A DNA stretch of 64,000 nt from Plectrocnemia conspersa (lineage: Eukaryota > Arthropoda > Insecta > Trichoptera > Polycentropodidae). Made by a program: the position numbers and the translations under genes. The DNA is taken from the NCBI GenBank assembly GCA_009617715.1, contig VTFK01000119.1, forward strand, positions 1 through 64,000. The letters run 5' to 3'. Positions 39,259 through 51,900 of the stretch are shown one piece after another (position 1 is the stretch's first letter; every line of letters begins with the position of its first letter). The notes under the pieces were generated by a model. That model was given only the letters and a program-made list of their open reading frames with translations, ran no database searches and was not told where the DNA came from.

Positions 39259-39612
39259 TCTAAGGTGGCCAGATGTCCTCATTTAAGTAGGATTTTCCTC
39301 AAAAATTTTGTCCTCAAGCAAAAATTCCGAGATGGTTTTTGAACAAAAATTTCCATGATGGATATTTTTTTAGTTCTCGCAGCAATTTGCTTACTTTATT
39401 CTTCTCGGTCAAAAATTTCCGAGATGGGTTTTGAACAAAGAATTGTGTGATGACTTTTTTAGTTCCTGCAGCTATCTATCCTCCTCAAACAAAAATTTTC
39501 GAGTAAACTTTTGAACAAAAATTTACGAAATGACATTTTTTTAGCTCCTGCAGTAATAATGACTTTATTTGGATGTTCTCTTTTGATTTTTTCAAGATCT
39601 GGTCAACTTACC
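39259..39612. mobile_element. MITE-like element with internal triplicated unit
   Basis: The left end reads CTAAGGTGGCCAGATGTCC and the right end reverse-complements to GGTAAGTTGACCAGATC, giving short imperfect terminal inverted repeats. Between them (39297-39560) three diverged direct repeats of 80-100 bp each contain AAAATT(C)CGAGATG, TTTTGAACAAA.A and TTTTTTAG(C/T)TCCTGCAG. There is no coding potential. Confidence 0.6.
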
Positions 39613-39989
39613 TAATTTCAACTGGATTAGTATCTTATTATTATAGATATAATACTTTTACAAATAAAAACGGCTTAAAACTTTCATGATTTAATAATTA
39701 GTGGTATGTAAAAATTATATCATTAGCAATATTTTTTATTGGTAATGTATGATAAGCCAACACAAACGACAACTGCAAAGATTACTGATTTTAGGTTGCT
39801 ATTAAAATATTTATAGTACTCTGTCTCTCTTACACAAAGTTATATAGATCATCAAACAAAACAAAGTGCTCAGGCCTGATATGAAGGGTTAAGGTAAGAT
39901 TATTGGAGTGGTAAGAACTGAATATCGTGGGGAATTATTCCTACTGGTGAGCAATTGTTCCGGTGCAACTCAAAGACTTCAATACAAGT

Positions 39990-40146
39990 TGGGTCACACA
40001 TAGATGTCCGCACTTACCGACTCGACTATGACTCACCATCCGATTCCTTAATACGCTGGTATTGCACATTGATCTGTTCAATGTCGGGTACGAGGAGCTG
40101 ATCCGGTTCGTATCATATAATTTTAATATTTTATGATTTGTTTCTT
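39990..40146. repeat. Dispersed repeat, copy A (SINE-like)
   Basis: GATGTCCGCACTTACCGACT..., TTAATACGCTGGTATT and ACGAGGAGCTGATCCGGTTC recur with substitutions at 52100-52230, in the same orientation and order and with the same AT-rich continuation (ATTTAATTTTAA-like). Two copies 12 kb apart define an interspersed repeat. The reverse strand contains tRNA-promoter-like boxes in copy B, so a tRNA-derived SINE is the best guess. Confidence 0.65.
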
Positions 40147-40569
40147 TTATATATTTTTTGAATTATATATATTTTGTGTGTATTGAAATCATACTAGTGA
40201 CTAGACGTTCCGAACTGTCCCAAATTTCACATTGAGCAAATTTAAGAAATGATATTAAATATAATGAACGTCATCTTAATAAGTTGTTTATACACTTTTT
40301 TTCACTCCCCCTGTAAATATTTGAAAATCTGCCCACCTTGTTCCTGTCTCTAAATAAATCTCCGCACAACCTTATACTAACCATTTTTAATTATAATACA
40401 AATAAAATAAATAATATTCTATATATTGTGCAAGAAATAATAAATAACTGCGTTTCTTTGTAAATTTGCATGCTATATTTAAATTTATATTAGTTTATAT
40501 ACATCACATATATTTTTTGTTGTTGTGGTCTATTATACTTTATAATTTTGGGGTTATAAAGACATGACG

Positions 40570-40650
40570 TTTTGTAGTTGGCAACATTTAGCGCAGGCTT
40601 GCGTGTGTCGGCTTGTAGCGGGAGTTTGGTTCACTTTGTGAGTAATACAA
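40570..40650 (+). promoter_or_regulatory. Possible promoter and 5' non-coding exon of the DcpS gene
   Basis: A less AT-rich tract (TTAGCGCAGGCTTGCGTGTG, then GTAGCGGGAGTTTGG) ends in CACTTTGTGAGTAA, a good splice donor. The next acceptor on this strand with a clear role is TTTCTAG| at 41834, 21 bp before the DcpS ATG. A leader exon spliced over about 1.2 kb is inferred; nothing shows the transcription start directly. Confidence 0.35.
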
Positions 40651-41854
40651 TATTTCCTTCATTTTTCCGCTTTATTTTCATATGGAGACTTATAATATGT
40701 TAAAATGTATTATTCTTGTCATTATTAACATTTATTATAATTGGTTAGCTGTGTGAAAAATACGTATTTTAGTAACATTGCGATAGTCTAACATTAGCTT
40801 TTACAAAACTAATTTTCAAGACTGGTCGCAATTAATAGTGCTATATATTGTTTTTATTACTATCGTTCTTGACAGATTGTCATTGTCATATGGATTTGTT
40901 AAAATGAATGTATAAGAATGTGACATCAGGCTTTCATTTTTATTTCAAATAGAGGTCTCCAACTTTTTGACATTGCTCCATTGTAGTTTTTAAATCATTT
41001 CATATACATGTGCATGTCGATTTACATGATATTTATTATTACACTAATTGCTCAATTTTGATTAATAATCACTACACAAATAATTGTAACTAAAAATATA
41101 TTTAGCAAAACTCGTTTTCTAATGTAAGTATAATATACCTGACTATTATTTCTCTGGCTTTAGATGTGTTGGGGGCCTCTTATTATCTGTTAAAATATTG
41201 ACTTTATTTATCGATTAGTGGCCTTTTGAGTACTATTGATATTCATGTCTCTATAATATGTGTTATCAACAGAGTTCGGATTACTTTATTTAATTAAACA
41301 ATTCCAAACATTACCTACCTTAATTCATCTTTAAAATATTAATGTGAATATTTATTTAATTGTACGGTAATCTCTTGACTACTGCCCTCTTAATTTATGT
41401 TGTCTGTATATTTTCCTATCATTAGGTCTTGAATTATTTCGTCAGCTGTAGATATATATATATTGTATTTTATATACATTATAGTATATACATATGTTTA
41501 AATGTATAACTCACCTACAAATGTGTTATCTCTAAATGCTATTATTTCCTCAAATAGCTGCAATTTCCAATAGACACTGAAAGTTTTATCGTTTTAACAA
41601 CCATTATTAAACAGTGTGTTTTAAATAACTGTTGATTGATAAGTGATAAGTATAAAAATATTCTTCTATTATCTAAAAAAATTAATATCTGTATAACAAT
41701 GATATATAAGGTATTTATAATATATTTATCATTTTAAATATTGAGTCCGGTAGATTATGGAATTTTAAGATAGATTGTTATCCGAGCTCTAGTACTCTCA
41801 AGACCGCTCATCAAAGACGTAAAATCATTTCTAGGTATATCATAAAATATCATA

Positions 41855-43858
41855 ATGGCCGACTTGTCTAAATCAAGTGAACGCTCGACTGAAAATAATG
41901 ATAAACAAGATGTACAGAACGAAGTAAGCCCTTGTCAATTCGTTCCCAAAGAGGTCCTCAACAACGGCCGGTTTGCTTGCGTACAAGGCCAAGTGCTAGG
42001 ACAGCCATCTTTGTTGATATTGGAGCATAGGGAATTTGATAATTCACATTTGATATCCGACGCTTACAGTGGTGGCGAAACTCAATACGAAAAAATATTT
42101 CACAACGATATCTATTCAAAGTTTGTCATATATCCAAAAGCCCCAGCCAACGGTAAATAATTGTTTGATCATTTTTTTATGTAACCATATAAGAGTCATT
42201 AATGTTTATGAAAGATATTTTGTGGTTATAATTTTGATTTGTTTGCACTTATAGGCACAAAGGCGACCATCGTTAGTCCGTGCAGTCAAAAACATATTAA
42301 TAAGTATCGACAGCAACAGCATTTCATTATTGAAGAGACGTCGGAACTTTATAAAAATGTTACTCTTAAACATTTGTTGACAGATCAGTTTGATTTATCT
42401 GTAAGTATAATATTTTATATAAATGTAAGGCACAATTTTTACTGTACACGTTGATAGTTGATTTCACAGCTATGGATTGTGTGGTAAATACTTAATATAT
42501 GCCATTTTTATGAAGACTGTGTACCAGTGGAGTATTTCTCCCTCCAAAATGTTAAAAGATATAGTATTTGGTATGGACTGGTTCAACTTTAATAATATGC
42601 AATTTTGAGCATATTTTATTGCATACATTTTTTATCATATTTTATTGCATACATTTCATTTACAGTCAACTGACTCAAATGTCAAACATTTCTGAACGCA
42701 TACAACATACAAAATGGTTAACACGTTTCCTTCAGGGCTCCATTCTGCTTAAGTGTTATTACAGAATCTTATAGTCCATTATCACAGTTGTTGGTGTGAC
42801 AAACATATATCACCATATTGAATTTTCATTCGTCGTAGAATTTTACTTGCTTTTTTTACAAATGAATGACTGCAGCAGTCATTTAAGGCTACAGCTGTGC
42901 TATCACCCGTTGGCTATATTTCAAATTATATATAACTAATAAGACAATGAAGCTGTGCTTTATTATAGTACTTTTAAAGCAGCTTTCTTCCAACTCACCT
43001 TCATATCTACTGATGATGCATGTGTTTCCTTAATCATTTAAAAAAATTAAAGTACAGCAAAAAAACAATGAAAAGTGCAGTATAAAACTTGAACTTTAAT
43101 TATTAGGTTAGCATTAAGATTTTTATTAGAGTTATCGCCTATTTATATCATTTTGTAGTAAAATTTGTGTCTCACATTTCTATATTATTATAACTGTTTA
43201 TGATATTAATATTGATTTTTTGTAGTGGGTTTATAATATTATTGATGGAGAAAAAGAAGTAGATCGTACATTGTATCGAGATGATGATACACAAAATGGG
43301 TTTATGTTGCTGATGGATTTGCATTGGGATGGTGTAGATACAAACAGTCTTCATCTTTTGGCTTTGCCATTCCAGAAAAATATTTTATCTATACGAGATT
43401 TGACCGTTGAGCATTTACCGCTTTTGAAAAGCATCAGAAAGAAAACAATTGTAAAATAAATTATTTTTATTTTTATATGTAATTTGCATAAAAGTTAATT
43501 TTTTATTTATGTTTCAGGATATTGTGAAAGAGAAGTATAAAATTGCTGAAAACCAATTACGGATGTATTTTCATTACCAACCGACATTCTATCATTTGCA
43601 TGTACATGTGACACACTTGAGAAACGATGCACCAGGTATTTATAAATAGCATTAAAAAGATTTGTATAATTAAAATATAATTGCTAAACTATTTTAATTT
43701 TAGGTATTAATATCGGTAAAGCTCATTTACTGGACACTGTGATCAATAACATCGAATTGTTAAGTGACTATTATCAACGTGCTACATTGCACTTTACTAT
43801 AAGAGAATCGGACAGCTTGTATGTAAAATATAAAGATTTGAACGATGCTAAAGAATAG
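41855..43858 (+). CDS. DCPS: Scavenger mRNA-decapping enzyme DcpS, 5 coding exons
   Basis: This HIT-family pyrophosphatase hydrolyses the m7GpppN cap fragments left by 3'-to-5' mRNA decay. Coding exons are 41855-42152, 42255-42400, 43226-43450, 43518-43635 and 43704-43858, with consistent phases and a 313-aa product (family about 330). Evidence includes the N-terminal dimer-swapped region (LNNGRFACVQGQVLGQPSLL), the cap-binding segment LHWDGVDTNSLHLLAL, IRDLTVEHLPLLKSIR, and the histidine triad in YHLHVHVTHL. The triad is His249, His251 and His253, with His251 the expected nucleophile. The start ATG lies in CATAATGG. The stop is 38 bp before the ATG of the UBE3D-like gene on the same strand, and the only nearby AATAAA (43886-43891) lies in that gap. 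Confidence 0.95.
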
Positions 43859-43885
43859 TTTTATAGTTAATTGTAAAACATATTA

Positions 43886-43891
43886 AATAAA
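43886..43891 (+). terminator. AATAAA polyadenylation signal between DcpS and UBE3D
   Basis: It is the only AATAAA in the 38-bp gap. If used for DcpS, cleavage would fall inside the UBE3D coding region, about 10-30 nt downstream of its start codon. Confidence 0.4.
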
Positions 43892-43896
43892 TTACA

Positions 43897-45270
43897 ATGG
43901 ACGTGATTAAAAACGTTATAATTGAAGCACGTCCGCGTTTACGTTCTTGCAACGTATCACTCTTAACTAAATCAGATTTTGCTGAAAATTACCACTTAAA
44001 AGTAAGCGTAAGGCCTAATTTTATTATTGTAAACTACACAGACAATGAATCTAAAACGTTGAAAAAGAAAAATAGATCTAAGATCGCTAGGAAAGATTCT
44101 GTTTCAAGTTGTGAAAGTTGCACGGATAGCGAAGACGAATCATACGATTATTCCAAATATGTAGATATAAGCTCTCATTTTATGCTGCTGCCCAATTCTT
44201 TATCGTCACTTAAAATTGAACAAAACTACATCTCATTCAGAATTCTGACTGAACCGTCAAAGTCATCCAAAGGAACTTTTTTTAATGAAGTTTTAAATTG
44301 TGAGGAAAATACAAATTCTTTAGATAGCTTGTATAATTATGTCACTTGCATAAATAGGAACGCTATCAAAATCAATGACACTGAAGAAGTCGTTCTAAAA
44401 TGCGCTAATTGTTCACAAATTATTTCAAATAGTGAAATGGGTAAAAACTTAAGTTTTAAAAGGATTTTGGAATTGCCTTCTGATAACTTAGATATGTCAG
44501 ATTGGTTTTGTCACAATCATAGTCATTCTAATGTTGATGGCTCTGAAAACTCTGGTCATTCTAATAATTTAACTAACAAATTTATCCCTTCGATATCCGA
44601 GCTATATTACGGGTTGTCACATTTTGTTGTAAATGTGTCGAATGCTCATCCTTCCTTATTATTGTTTAATAAGAAACGATCTGTTATTCATTGCAATAGA
44701 TGTTTCTTTTGGTTAGGAGTTTTTAAAGATTCAGACTGTTGCAATTTATGGAATTCTTGTGTTAAGTTTTCAAAAGTAAATCCTGTTGAATCTGGTGATC
44801 AAGATTTTCGCCTGCTCAATCATTTGCCACGTACTTCCTCTAACGTTGCTTTGAACGACTTTTTGTATATCGTAAAATATGGTATCAAAAATTCTTTAGT
44901 GAGTGCAATTTCATCCACTTGCAAGATATTAATAGAATGTAATTTTTCTCATGATAAAAAACATTATCTTTTTATTTGGGTGATGGATAAGCAGCTCGAT
45001 ATATTAAAAATGAAACATGTACAAAGCCCAGATAATAAAAATGTGAACGAAATTAAACTGGAGCATATTTTGACTAGTAAATTATTTTTCAAAATTGATA
45101 ACAGCCTGGAAGCTGTGAATAGTTGGACGGAAGATTCTGCTGTACAACAGTTTGAAATATCGAAAGACATGTTTTTGGAAGGTAATAAACACTTGTCGAA
45201 AATGTCCGATTATATACCTCATAGTTTTAAAAGTACAAATGACTTTTATGTAACTTATTTAGAAATATAA
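43897..45270 (+). CDS. UBE3D: UBE3D-like (HECT-like E2-binding) ubiquitin ligase, single exon
   Basis: This 457-aa protein is probably an E3 ubiquitin ligase of the UBE3D/DUF2351 family, which binds E2 enzymes. Similarity is modest, so the call rests on the ordered motifs. These are CANCSQII at about residue 169, ELPSDNLDMSDWFCHNH with WFCH at about residues 203-206, ISELYYGLSHFVVNV, and a second Cys pair in HCNRCFFWLGVF (Cys266, Cys269). A polar N-terminal third contains KKKNRSKIARKD and a Ser/Cys/Glu-rich run. No introns are seen. AATAAA is at 45305-45310. The ATG is six bases after the putative DcpS polyadenylation signal, so a shared or overlapping transcript is plausible. Confidence 0.8.
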   Translation: MDVIKNVIIEARPRLRSCNVSLLTKSDFAENYHLKVSVRPNFIIVNYTDNESKTLKKKNRSKIARKDSVSSCESCTDSEDESYDYSKYVDISSHFMLLPNSLSSLKIEQNYISFRILTEPSKSSKGTFFNEVLNCEENTNSLDSLYNYVTCINRNAIKINDTEEVVLKCANCSQIISNSEMGKNLSFKRILELPSDNLDMSDWFCHNHSHSNVDGSENSGHSNNLTNKFIPSISELYYGLSHFVVNVSNAHPSLLLFNKKRSVIHCNRCFFWLGVFKDSDCCNLWNSCVKFSKVNPVESGDQDFRLLNHLPRTSSNVALNDFLYIVKYGIKNSLVSAISSTCKILIECNFSHDKKHYLFIWVMDKQLDILKMKHVQSPDNKNVNEIKLEHILTSKLFFKIDNSLEAVNSWTEDSAVQQFEISKDMFLEGNKHLSKMSDYIPHSFKSTNDFYVTYLEI

Positions 45271-45453
45271 TCAATTTTAGAAATATATAAAATGTGTTTA
45301 ATTTAATAAATATCATTAATTAATTTTTAATGTGTGCACTTTATTACGGTTAATGATTACAATTATGTATGTCAGTCGTATAACTTATTATATGTGATTG
45401 GTAAGATTATTGAGGAAAAACAACCATATAACTGTCGTTGGTAATATATCTTT

Positions 45454-45708
45454 CTAGATCATAAATGCTGTAGTTCTGTGTCGGAAGTTGTCAGTCGTCT
45501 TAAGTCTTGAATTAAACTCTTGACTAATCAAATCCGAAGATTGAAGTTGAAGCTTCGGTTGCCACGGTATTCCGAATGTTTCTTCTGGAAAATCTCGTTT
45601 GTTGCAGAGTCCTGACATATGCAATATTTGTATCGTTAAAGCTTCTTTGCTTATCCAGGCTTTTTTAACCAATTGAAATCGATGGGATGTAAATGGAATA
45701 TTGTACAT
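45454..45708 (-). CDS. Small ORF, convergent to UBE3D-like gene, function unknown
   Basis: The 84-codon ATG-initiated frame is not recognised. It starts MYNIPFTSHRFQLVKKAWIS and contains QILHMSGLCNKRDFPEET and FGIPWQPKLQLQSSD. Its amino-acid composition is balanced (Trp, Pro, Cys, charged residues), unlike the Phe/Ile/Tyr/Lys-rich chance frames elsewhere in this AT-rich sequence. It has no signal peptide or membrane span. A minus-strand AATAAA lies at 45345-45340, about 110 nt past the stop, and it overlaps the 3' end zone of the plus-strand gene (AATAAA 45305-45310). It may be a complete small protein or the last exon of a longer gene. Confidence 0.5.
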   Translation of the reverse strand: MYNIPFTSHRFQLVKKAWISKEALTIQILHMSGLCNKRDFPEETFGIPWQPKLQLQSSDLISQEFNSRLKTTDNFRHRTTAFMI

Positions 45709-45993
45709 AATTCTATGTATAAAACATGTTTACACGCGTCTAATGGATTCCGTAAAACATACGGATCTTTCTGTTGCTGGGAATTTTATTAGATCTTCTA
45801 AAAGCACGTGACTTATTATCGAAATGCACTCAAATCGAATCTTCCTGCCATGTATTTATTTAAAATTGCATGACGTTAAAGATGGCAAATTTTTTTATGT
45901 TACAGCTGCACTTCGAAATTTATTTTAAATTTCATTACACGTATTATGTAATTCGCATGTAATATAAAAATGGAGTTAACAAGTCTGGTCTAT

Positions 45994-46786
45994 GTGTGGC
46001 TTCACACGTGCCAGATGGATTCGGCCGGCGCTGTTTACAAACTCTTCACCGGTCGGTTTCTTACCAACCCGGCCGAGTCCCGTCAACTGACGCCAGTCTG
46101 TGATGAGTGTGAACATTATACAGTCCAAATATGAATCGTAAACGGATTATTGCAATGTGGCTTCTTTACCGGCGGCGTCGCTGACGCCAGAAAAAAAATG
46201 TATTGGGTGCATCCTGTCGTTCAAAAGAGACTCCTTGTGGGGGCCTTTACACTTTGTTCGGAGAATTACTAGAACATGAAGAAAAATTCTTCAACTATTT
46301 TCGCATGTCCATCCCTTCTTTTCACGAGTTGCACGACAAATTGAAGGACGTTCTACACTGTCAGGACACTGTAATGAGGGATTGTATTCAACCTATGCAG
46401 ATGTTAGCAGTAGCAATAAGGTAAGCGAAACAAGATTTTATTTTATATTTAGAGAAATAAAGATATAATTTAACACGTGTAACGAGAACTTAGTATAAGT
46501 ATATGAAAAGAGAACGTAGTAATCCGAGTAGTAATCCAATCAACGGCTGACTGCCGACTCGGCTTGCGTATGACCTTGTGTTGTACCCCTACCACACTCA
46601 ACCCGGTACCCGGCGCCGGACAGTTGTGAGCGCGGCCGGCGACAACCCGGCAGCCAACGTCGGACCGACGCCGGATGGATTCCACCGGCACGTCTGAAAT
46701 GGTAAGTACTAGCCCATACAACACCACCCCCACTATACGGCGCCAGCCAGGCATCCGGAAGCCATCCGGCACGTGTGAAGCTACAC
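45994..46786 (+). mobile_element. PIF/Harbinger-derived element with 25-bp terminal inverted repeats
   Basis: The left terminus is 45994-46018 (GTGTGGCTTCACACGTGCC...). The right terminus, 46762-46786, reverse-complements to GTGTAGCTTCACACGTGCC...; 23 of 25 bases match. Within is a transposase start (46198 onward): MYWVHPVVQKRLLVGAF, a one-base deletion, then TLFGELLEHEEKFFNYFRMS and IPSFHELHDKL, ending MQMLAVAIR at a GTAAGC donor-like site. This matches the Harbinger/HARBI1 pattern (WVHP...R...GAF.TL...FRM). The catalytic core is missing, so the 793-bp copy is non-autonomous. Another terminus-like sequence (CCACCGGCACGTCTGAAAT) sits internally near 46680-46698. Its base composition is far more GC-rich than the flanks. 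Confidence 0.85.
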
Positions 46787-47123
46787 TAAACATTCGTTTA
46801 TTGATATGCGTTGGTGGATTTTCAAATGCGTTATTCTAGTTAGTGTATTTTATGTATTGTAGGGGGTCTATTTATATATAAATAGAAATATAGAAAGAAA
46901 CTAAGTGAAAATCGCGATGAATCCCGAGATTTCAAAAATAATTATACTCGCGAACCTCTAAAAATTCATATACACATACTAAAACAGAAGTAAAATCGTT
47001 GAAATTCGTAGCATATTGACAATACGATGCGCATGAGTAACGTCGCCATTTAAAACAGGGGTGGCAAAAACATCAGACCCCTTAAATAAAGTTATATTTT
47101 TTATTAGCTTTAAATTAATTAAT

Positions 47124-47209
47124 TTATATATTTAATTAAACCCCCTATTCTTTTATTGTTGTTATTAATAACAACAATAAAAGAATAGTGGGTTTAATTA
47201 AATATATAT
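47124..47209. repeat. Near-perfect loopless palindrome, arms about 40 bp
   Basis: It is centred between 47166 and 47167 (GTTATT|AATAAC). The arms extend about 40 bp each way with a single mismatch (C47144 versus T47189) through CTATTCTTTTATTGTTG and its complement. It lies in non-coding DNA; a very long exact palindrome may also be an assembly inversion artefact. Confidence 0.85.
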
Positions 47210-48126
47210 ATATATATCGTGGTGCAGCATGAATTTTAAATTATTTTTTCTGCCATTCCTTATAGAAAATATTGTGACAAATACACTGCTATTTTTGAAA
47301 TGTTAAAAAAATAATATTGAATTTAATTTTTGAGGATTTGTTAGAGCCAAAGTGCCTGAAGTTTTTATACCGTTTATATAAATTGTCTACTAAGTCGCGC
47401 AGTGCTATTTTTTTTAAATTTTCATTTATAAATTGCAACATTATTTAATTAAAGATCTCTAAAATGCGACATTAAGATTTTATGTAAATTATATCAGTGA
47501 CAAACGAAGAACTCGAAATAACTTTGCAATCAACGTTTAGCTTACCGCTAATAATCTTACTAATTGTAGTAGAATTCTTTAACAAACCATTGACAATATT
47601 TGTTTATGCATTAATAATCATACACAAGTATAGTATTTGAAAGAGGAATAGTGACAATTTGTTACATAAATAATATTTTTTAATAATTATTTACTATTTA
47701 AAAATTACAAAGAATTGCTTAATACAAATATTTACAATTTTATTTTATATTCTATAAAAAACAAAAAAACAATTATTTTGTATTACGTATTTTTCGTATT
47801 TATTAAAATATCACACTAGAAATTAAAAAAAAGATTGGTAAGTAAATATTTGTTTATGGCCAAATATTTAAAAGTATTAAAGTCACTGACATTTAATTGG
47901 CGTTGCTTTGAGGTTAAATTCATAAGACGTTTTATCAGTATATGCGCTGTGTTGCGCAATCAAATACAATTTTTATCGCACTTTCAAGGCTTTACAATAA
48001 CTTTCACTTATAAATTATTAGATTTACTATAACAACAATCATTTAATATTCACATGAAACTTTAATTGTTGTAAATAAACTTGAAGCGTATTTTAAATTA
48101 TTACATAAAACACAAGTAAATATTGT

Positions 48127-48857
<731 letters not shown>

Positions 48858-48989
48858 TGAAGATTGTTAATTATGTTTGCTACGAATATGATGTGATTTA
48901 TGTTATGTTATATTATAGATTGTATGCTTGTAATAAATATATTTTTAATAAAATACCAAAGATCTAAATTTTGCTTTATCTGTATTAAT

Positions 48990-51900
48990 GGAATGTTTTA
49001 AATTTTTTATTATTACTATTTGTACAATCTATATATTTATTTATAGATTTAGAAAACGCTTTAATTTTATTAAGTTGAAAACTTGAAATTTGTCTGTCAG
49101 TCAAATCTGCTTATCAATTATCTTGTCATCTCATTCTGATGTAATACAAATCTATCAAGATGCACATGTCTTCCTGACGTTTTAATACACTTTTCTTTCT
49201 GTTTTCATGAATATGTCAATGAAGCTTGTTTGTCTTGTTTGATCTTGTTTGTCATAAAACATGGATACCTGTAATACATCTAAATATTTTTGATTGGAAT
49301 CTTTGGATTATTTTGATGTTGGTATTTTTAGCTGTACCCTAAATTTGAATTATAATATTGCTTTTAAAGTTGTTTTTTAGTAACAGCTAGTTACCTAACT
49401 TATAACATTTGAATTCCTCGACCCAATAGCCAGTACATTTGATGGAATTTTATTCCCAGTTATTTTCCTTTTGTACAGCATATTTCCTTAGAATATTTTC
49501 AAACAATGATAAAAAATCTAAAATTGCTTGGTGAGCGTTTATTCAACAGAGTGCACACTAGAGACCACTTAAAATTATTTTGTACAGCTAGCGGATAATA
49601 TTTTAAAATACCTTTGATTCGTTTAAGCTTATAAATGGTATAATACACCCACTTTTTGTATTTAAATTACTTATAAATTATTTTCAATAACGTGGCAATT
49701 GCACTGGAGTTCTAAAACCGCTACTTCTGTTGTCGTTATAACTTAAAAATTAATTCTAATAACTTTTTTAAATATATACACTTATTGATAATAATTTTAC
49801 ATTCATTAATCACTGGACTGGAATTTAATTTTTAATGTTAGCATAGAAAAGGGTTAGAAAACATTTGTTTAGCTCCCTTTATAGTAGAGCGATTAGATGC
49901 ACACTTTGGTTAGTTGCTATTATATTATTTGTTCTATTGTTACAATACAGTTGTTTTCGCCACTGTTTTTCAGCGTTAATCTACTACTTTTTAGGTCTTA
50001 AATCCTTAAATTTATTAAATATTTATAACACAATAAACACCACTATGTAGTATTTTGATTTATTATACATTTTAAAATGCTTATAGTTAATTTGAATTAC
50101 TTTAAATTTTAAACTTATTTGCTAAAGAGAATTGATGGTAAAATAGTATCAGCTTATGTTTAAAATGTAATGTGTTGATAATATGTGTATGGGGGGGGGG
50201 GAGGGAGTAACATAGTTTTTGCCTGGGGCGTTCAATAAGCTAGGATCATTCCCAATATGACTAAACTTAGAAAAACCCGCATGTTTGATTATGTATGTGT
50301 AGACGAAAGAAGCAATAATCAAGAGAAAACTTAAAAATATACATTTATTGTAATTTTAGATGATATTTAATATATAAAAAAGAGTTATTTTTATGCACTG
50401 CAATATATTGTATTATTATTATGTATGTATAGATAATAATTTTACATTCATTAATAATGGACCGTGCTTTAATTTAATGGTGAATTTTTAATACCAACAT
50501 AGCAAAAAATAAAAAATATTTTTTATTTTGCCTGAATGGTAAAGCGACATAAATAATCTCATGTAAGCCATAGAATCATACATTTCACTCTCTACATCTC
50601 GTCGCGCTACTTTGCGCACTTTTGTTGGTTACCATTATATTCTTTGATATGTCTATATCGTACAGTTGTTATCGTTGTTATCTTAAATTGTGAAACATTA
50701 TTCTAATTTGAATTATGGTTTTGAAAATGTTTTTATTTAATATTAACCTATTAATATACATATTTTATTATATGTTTGATATTTAAACAAATCTTTACTT
50801 AACTATAACGCAATAAAATTATTGGATTATGTGGGTTAGAATTGATGGTTTGTATTTGTATGATTTTATATACATAACTCATTTAATTAATAACATAAAT
50901 CTTCTGAAAATTTTTTAAATACTTTTTTTTTTGCTCTACATAGTACATACATATACTGCATGCACTACATAAAATAAAATATATCATTTATATTGTATTG
51001 ATTAATTTCCTAAATTTTTCGCAAACCATAAAACATACAGCAAAAATGTTAATGGTAAATCAATATGGTTTTGAATAGCAATTGAACATTTTTACTCGCA
51101 CTTAATATCCGGTGGTGAAGTCAGAGGGGCTTGGCTCTTGCAGGTTATTTTTTTTTACATATCTGGGATTAACAAGCTATTAACCAAATGGATATAACCT
51201 CGGCACATGGGCTGGGCGTTGCAGATGGGATATACCAAAAGATTTTCCATAGTCATAACATTCATACATTTTCCACAAAAATCAATATTTTTTCCACAGA
51301 TAATTAATCAATTGCATACATTTTTACATAAGATTATTGTGCAATAACATTTAATTACATAAGAAAATGCTGCTATGCATCGTACATTACAATGCACACC
51401 CAATAATTAATCTTGAACATTAAAACGCAACGTTATGTGCGATAAATGTTGTATATTATTAGCTCATATAAAATATAATATGTATTTATTTTACAAAGAC
51501 CTTGATTCTGAGCGATGATCTCAATTTATTCATAAAAGTTTGCTTTAGAACATTATTAGCGCAAACGATCATCACGCAACGCTTCTGCACATATTATGTG
51601 TTATAATGTTAAAAAATAATACCTCAAGTTCGAGTTTATCGCACTAAAATTACATTTTGATTCTTATTGCTCCGTTTTAACCATTGTCATTTTATGGATC
51701 CGTAAAAATTGCTGGTTCGGAGAAAATTGACGTGATTCACACAGAAACTTCCACTGAAGCATTATTTAAATTCAATTATTTAACCCCTTCAAGTTTTCTA
51801 TGTGTAGAGGTTTACAAATTCATTGATATTGCTGTGTGAGATTAAAAGATATCTTAAATGGGTCGTCGGGCGAAAAAAATTCGATACGAAACGTAAAAAA

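Noticed and set aside
46470..46793. 107-codon minus-strand frame
   Set aside because: It lies in the GC-rich right half of the Harbinger-derived element and runs through its terminal repeat. There is no family match.
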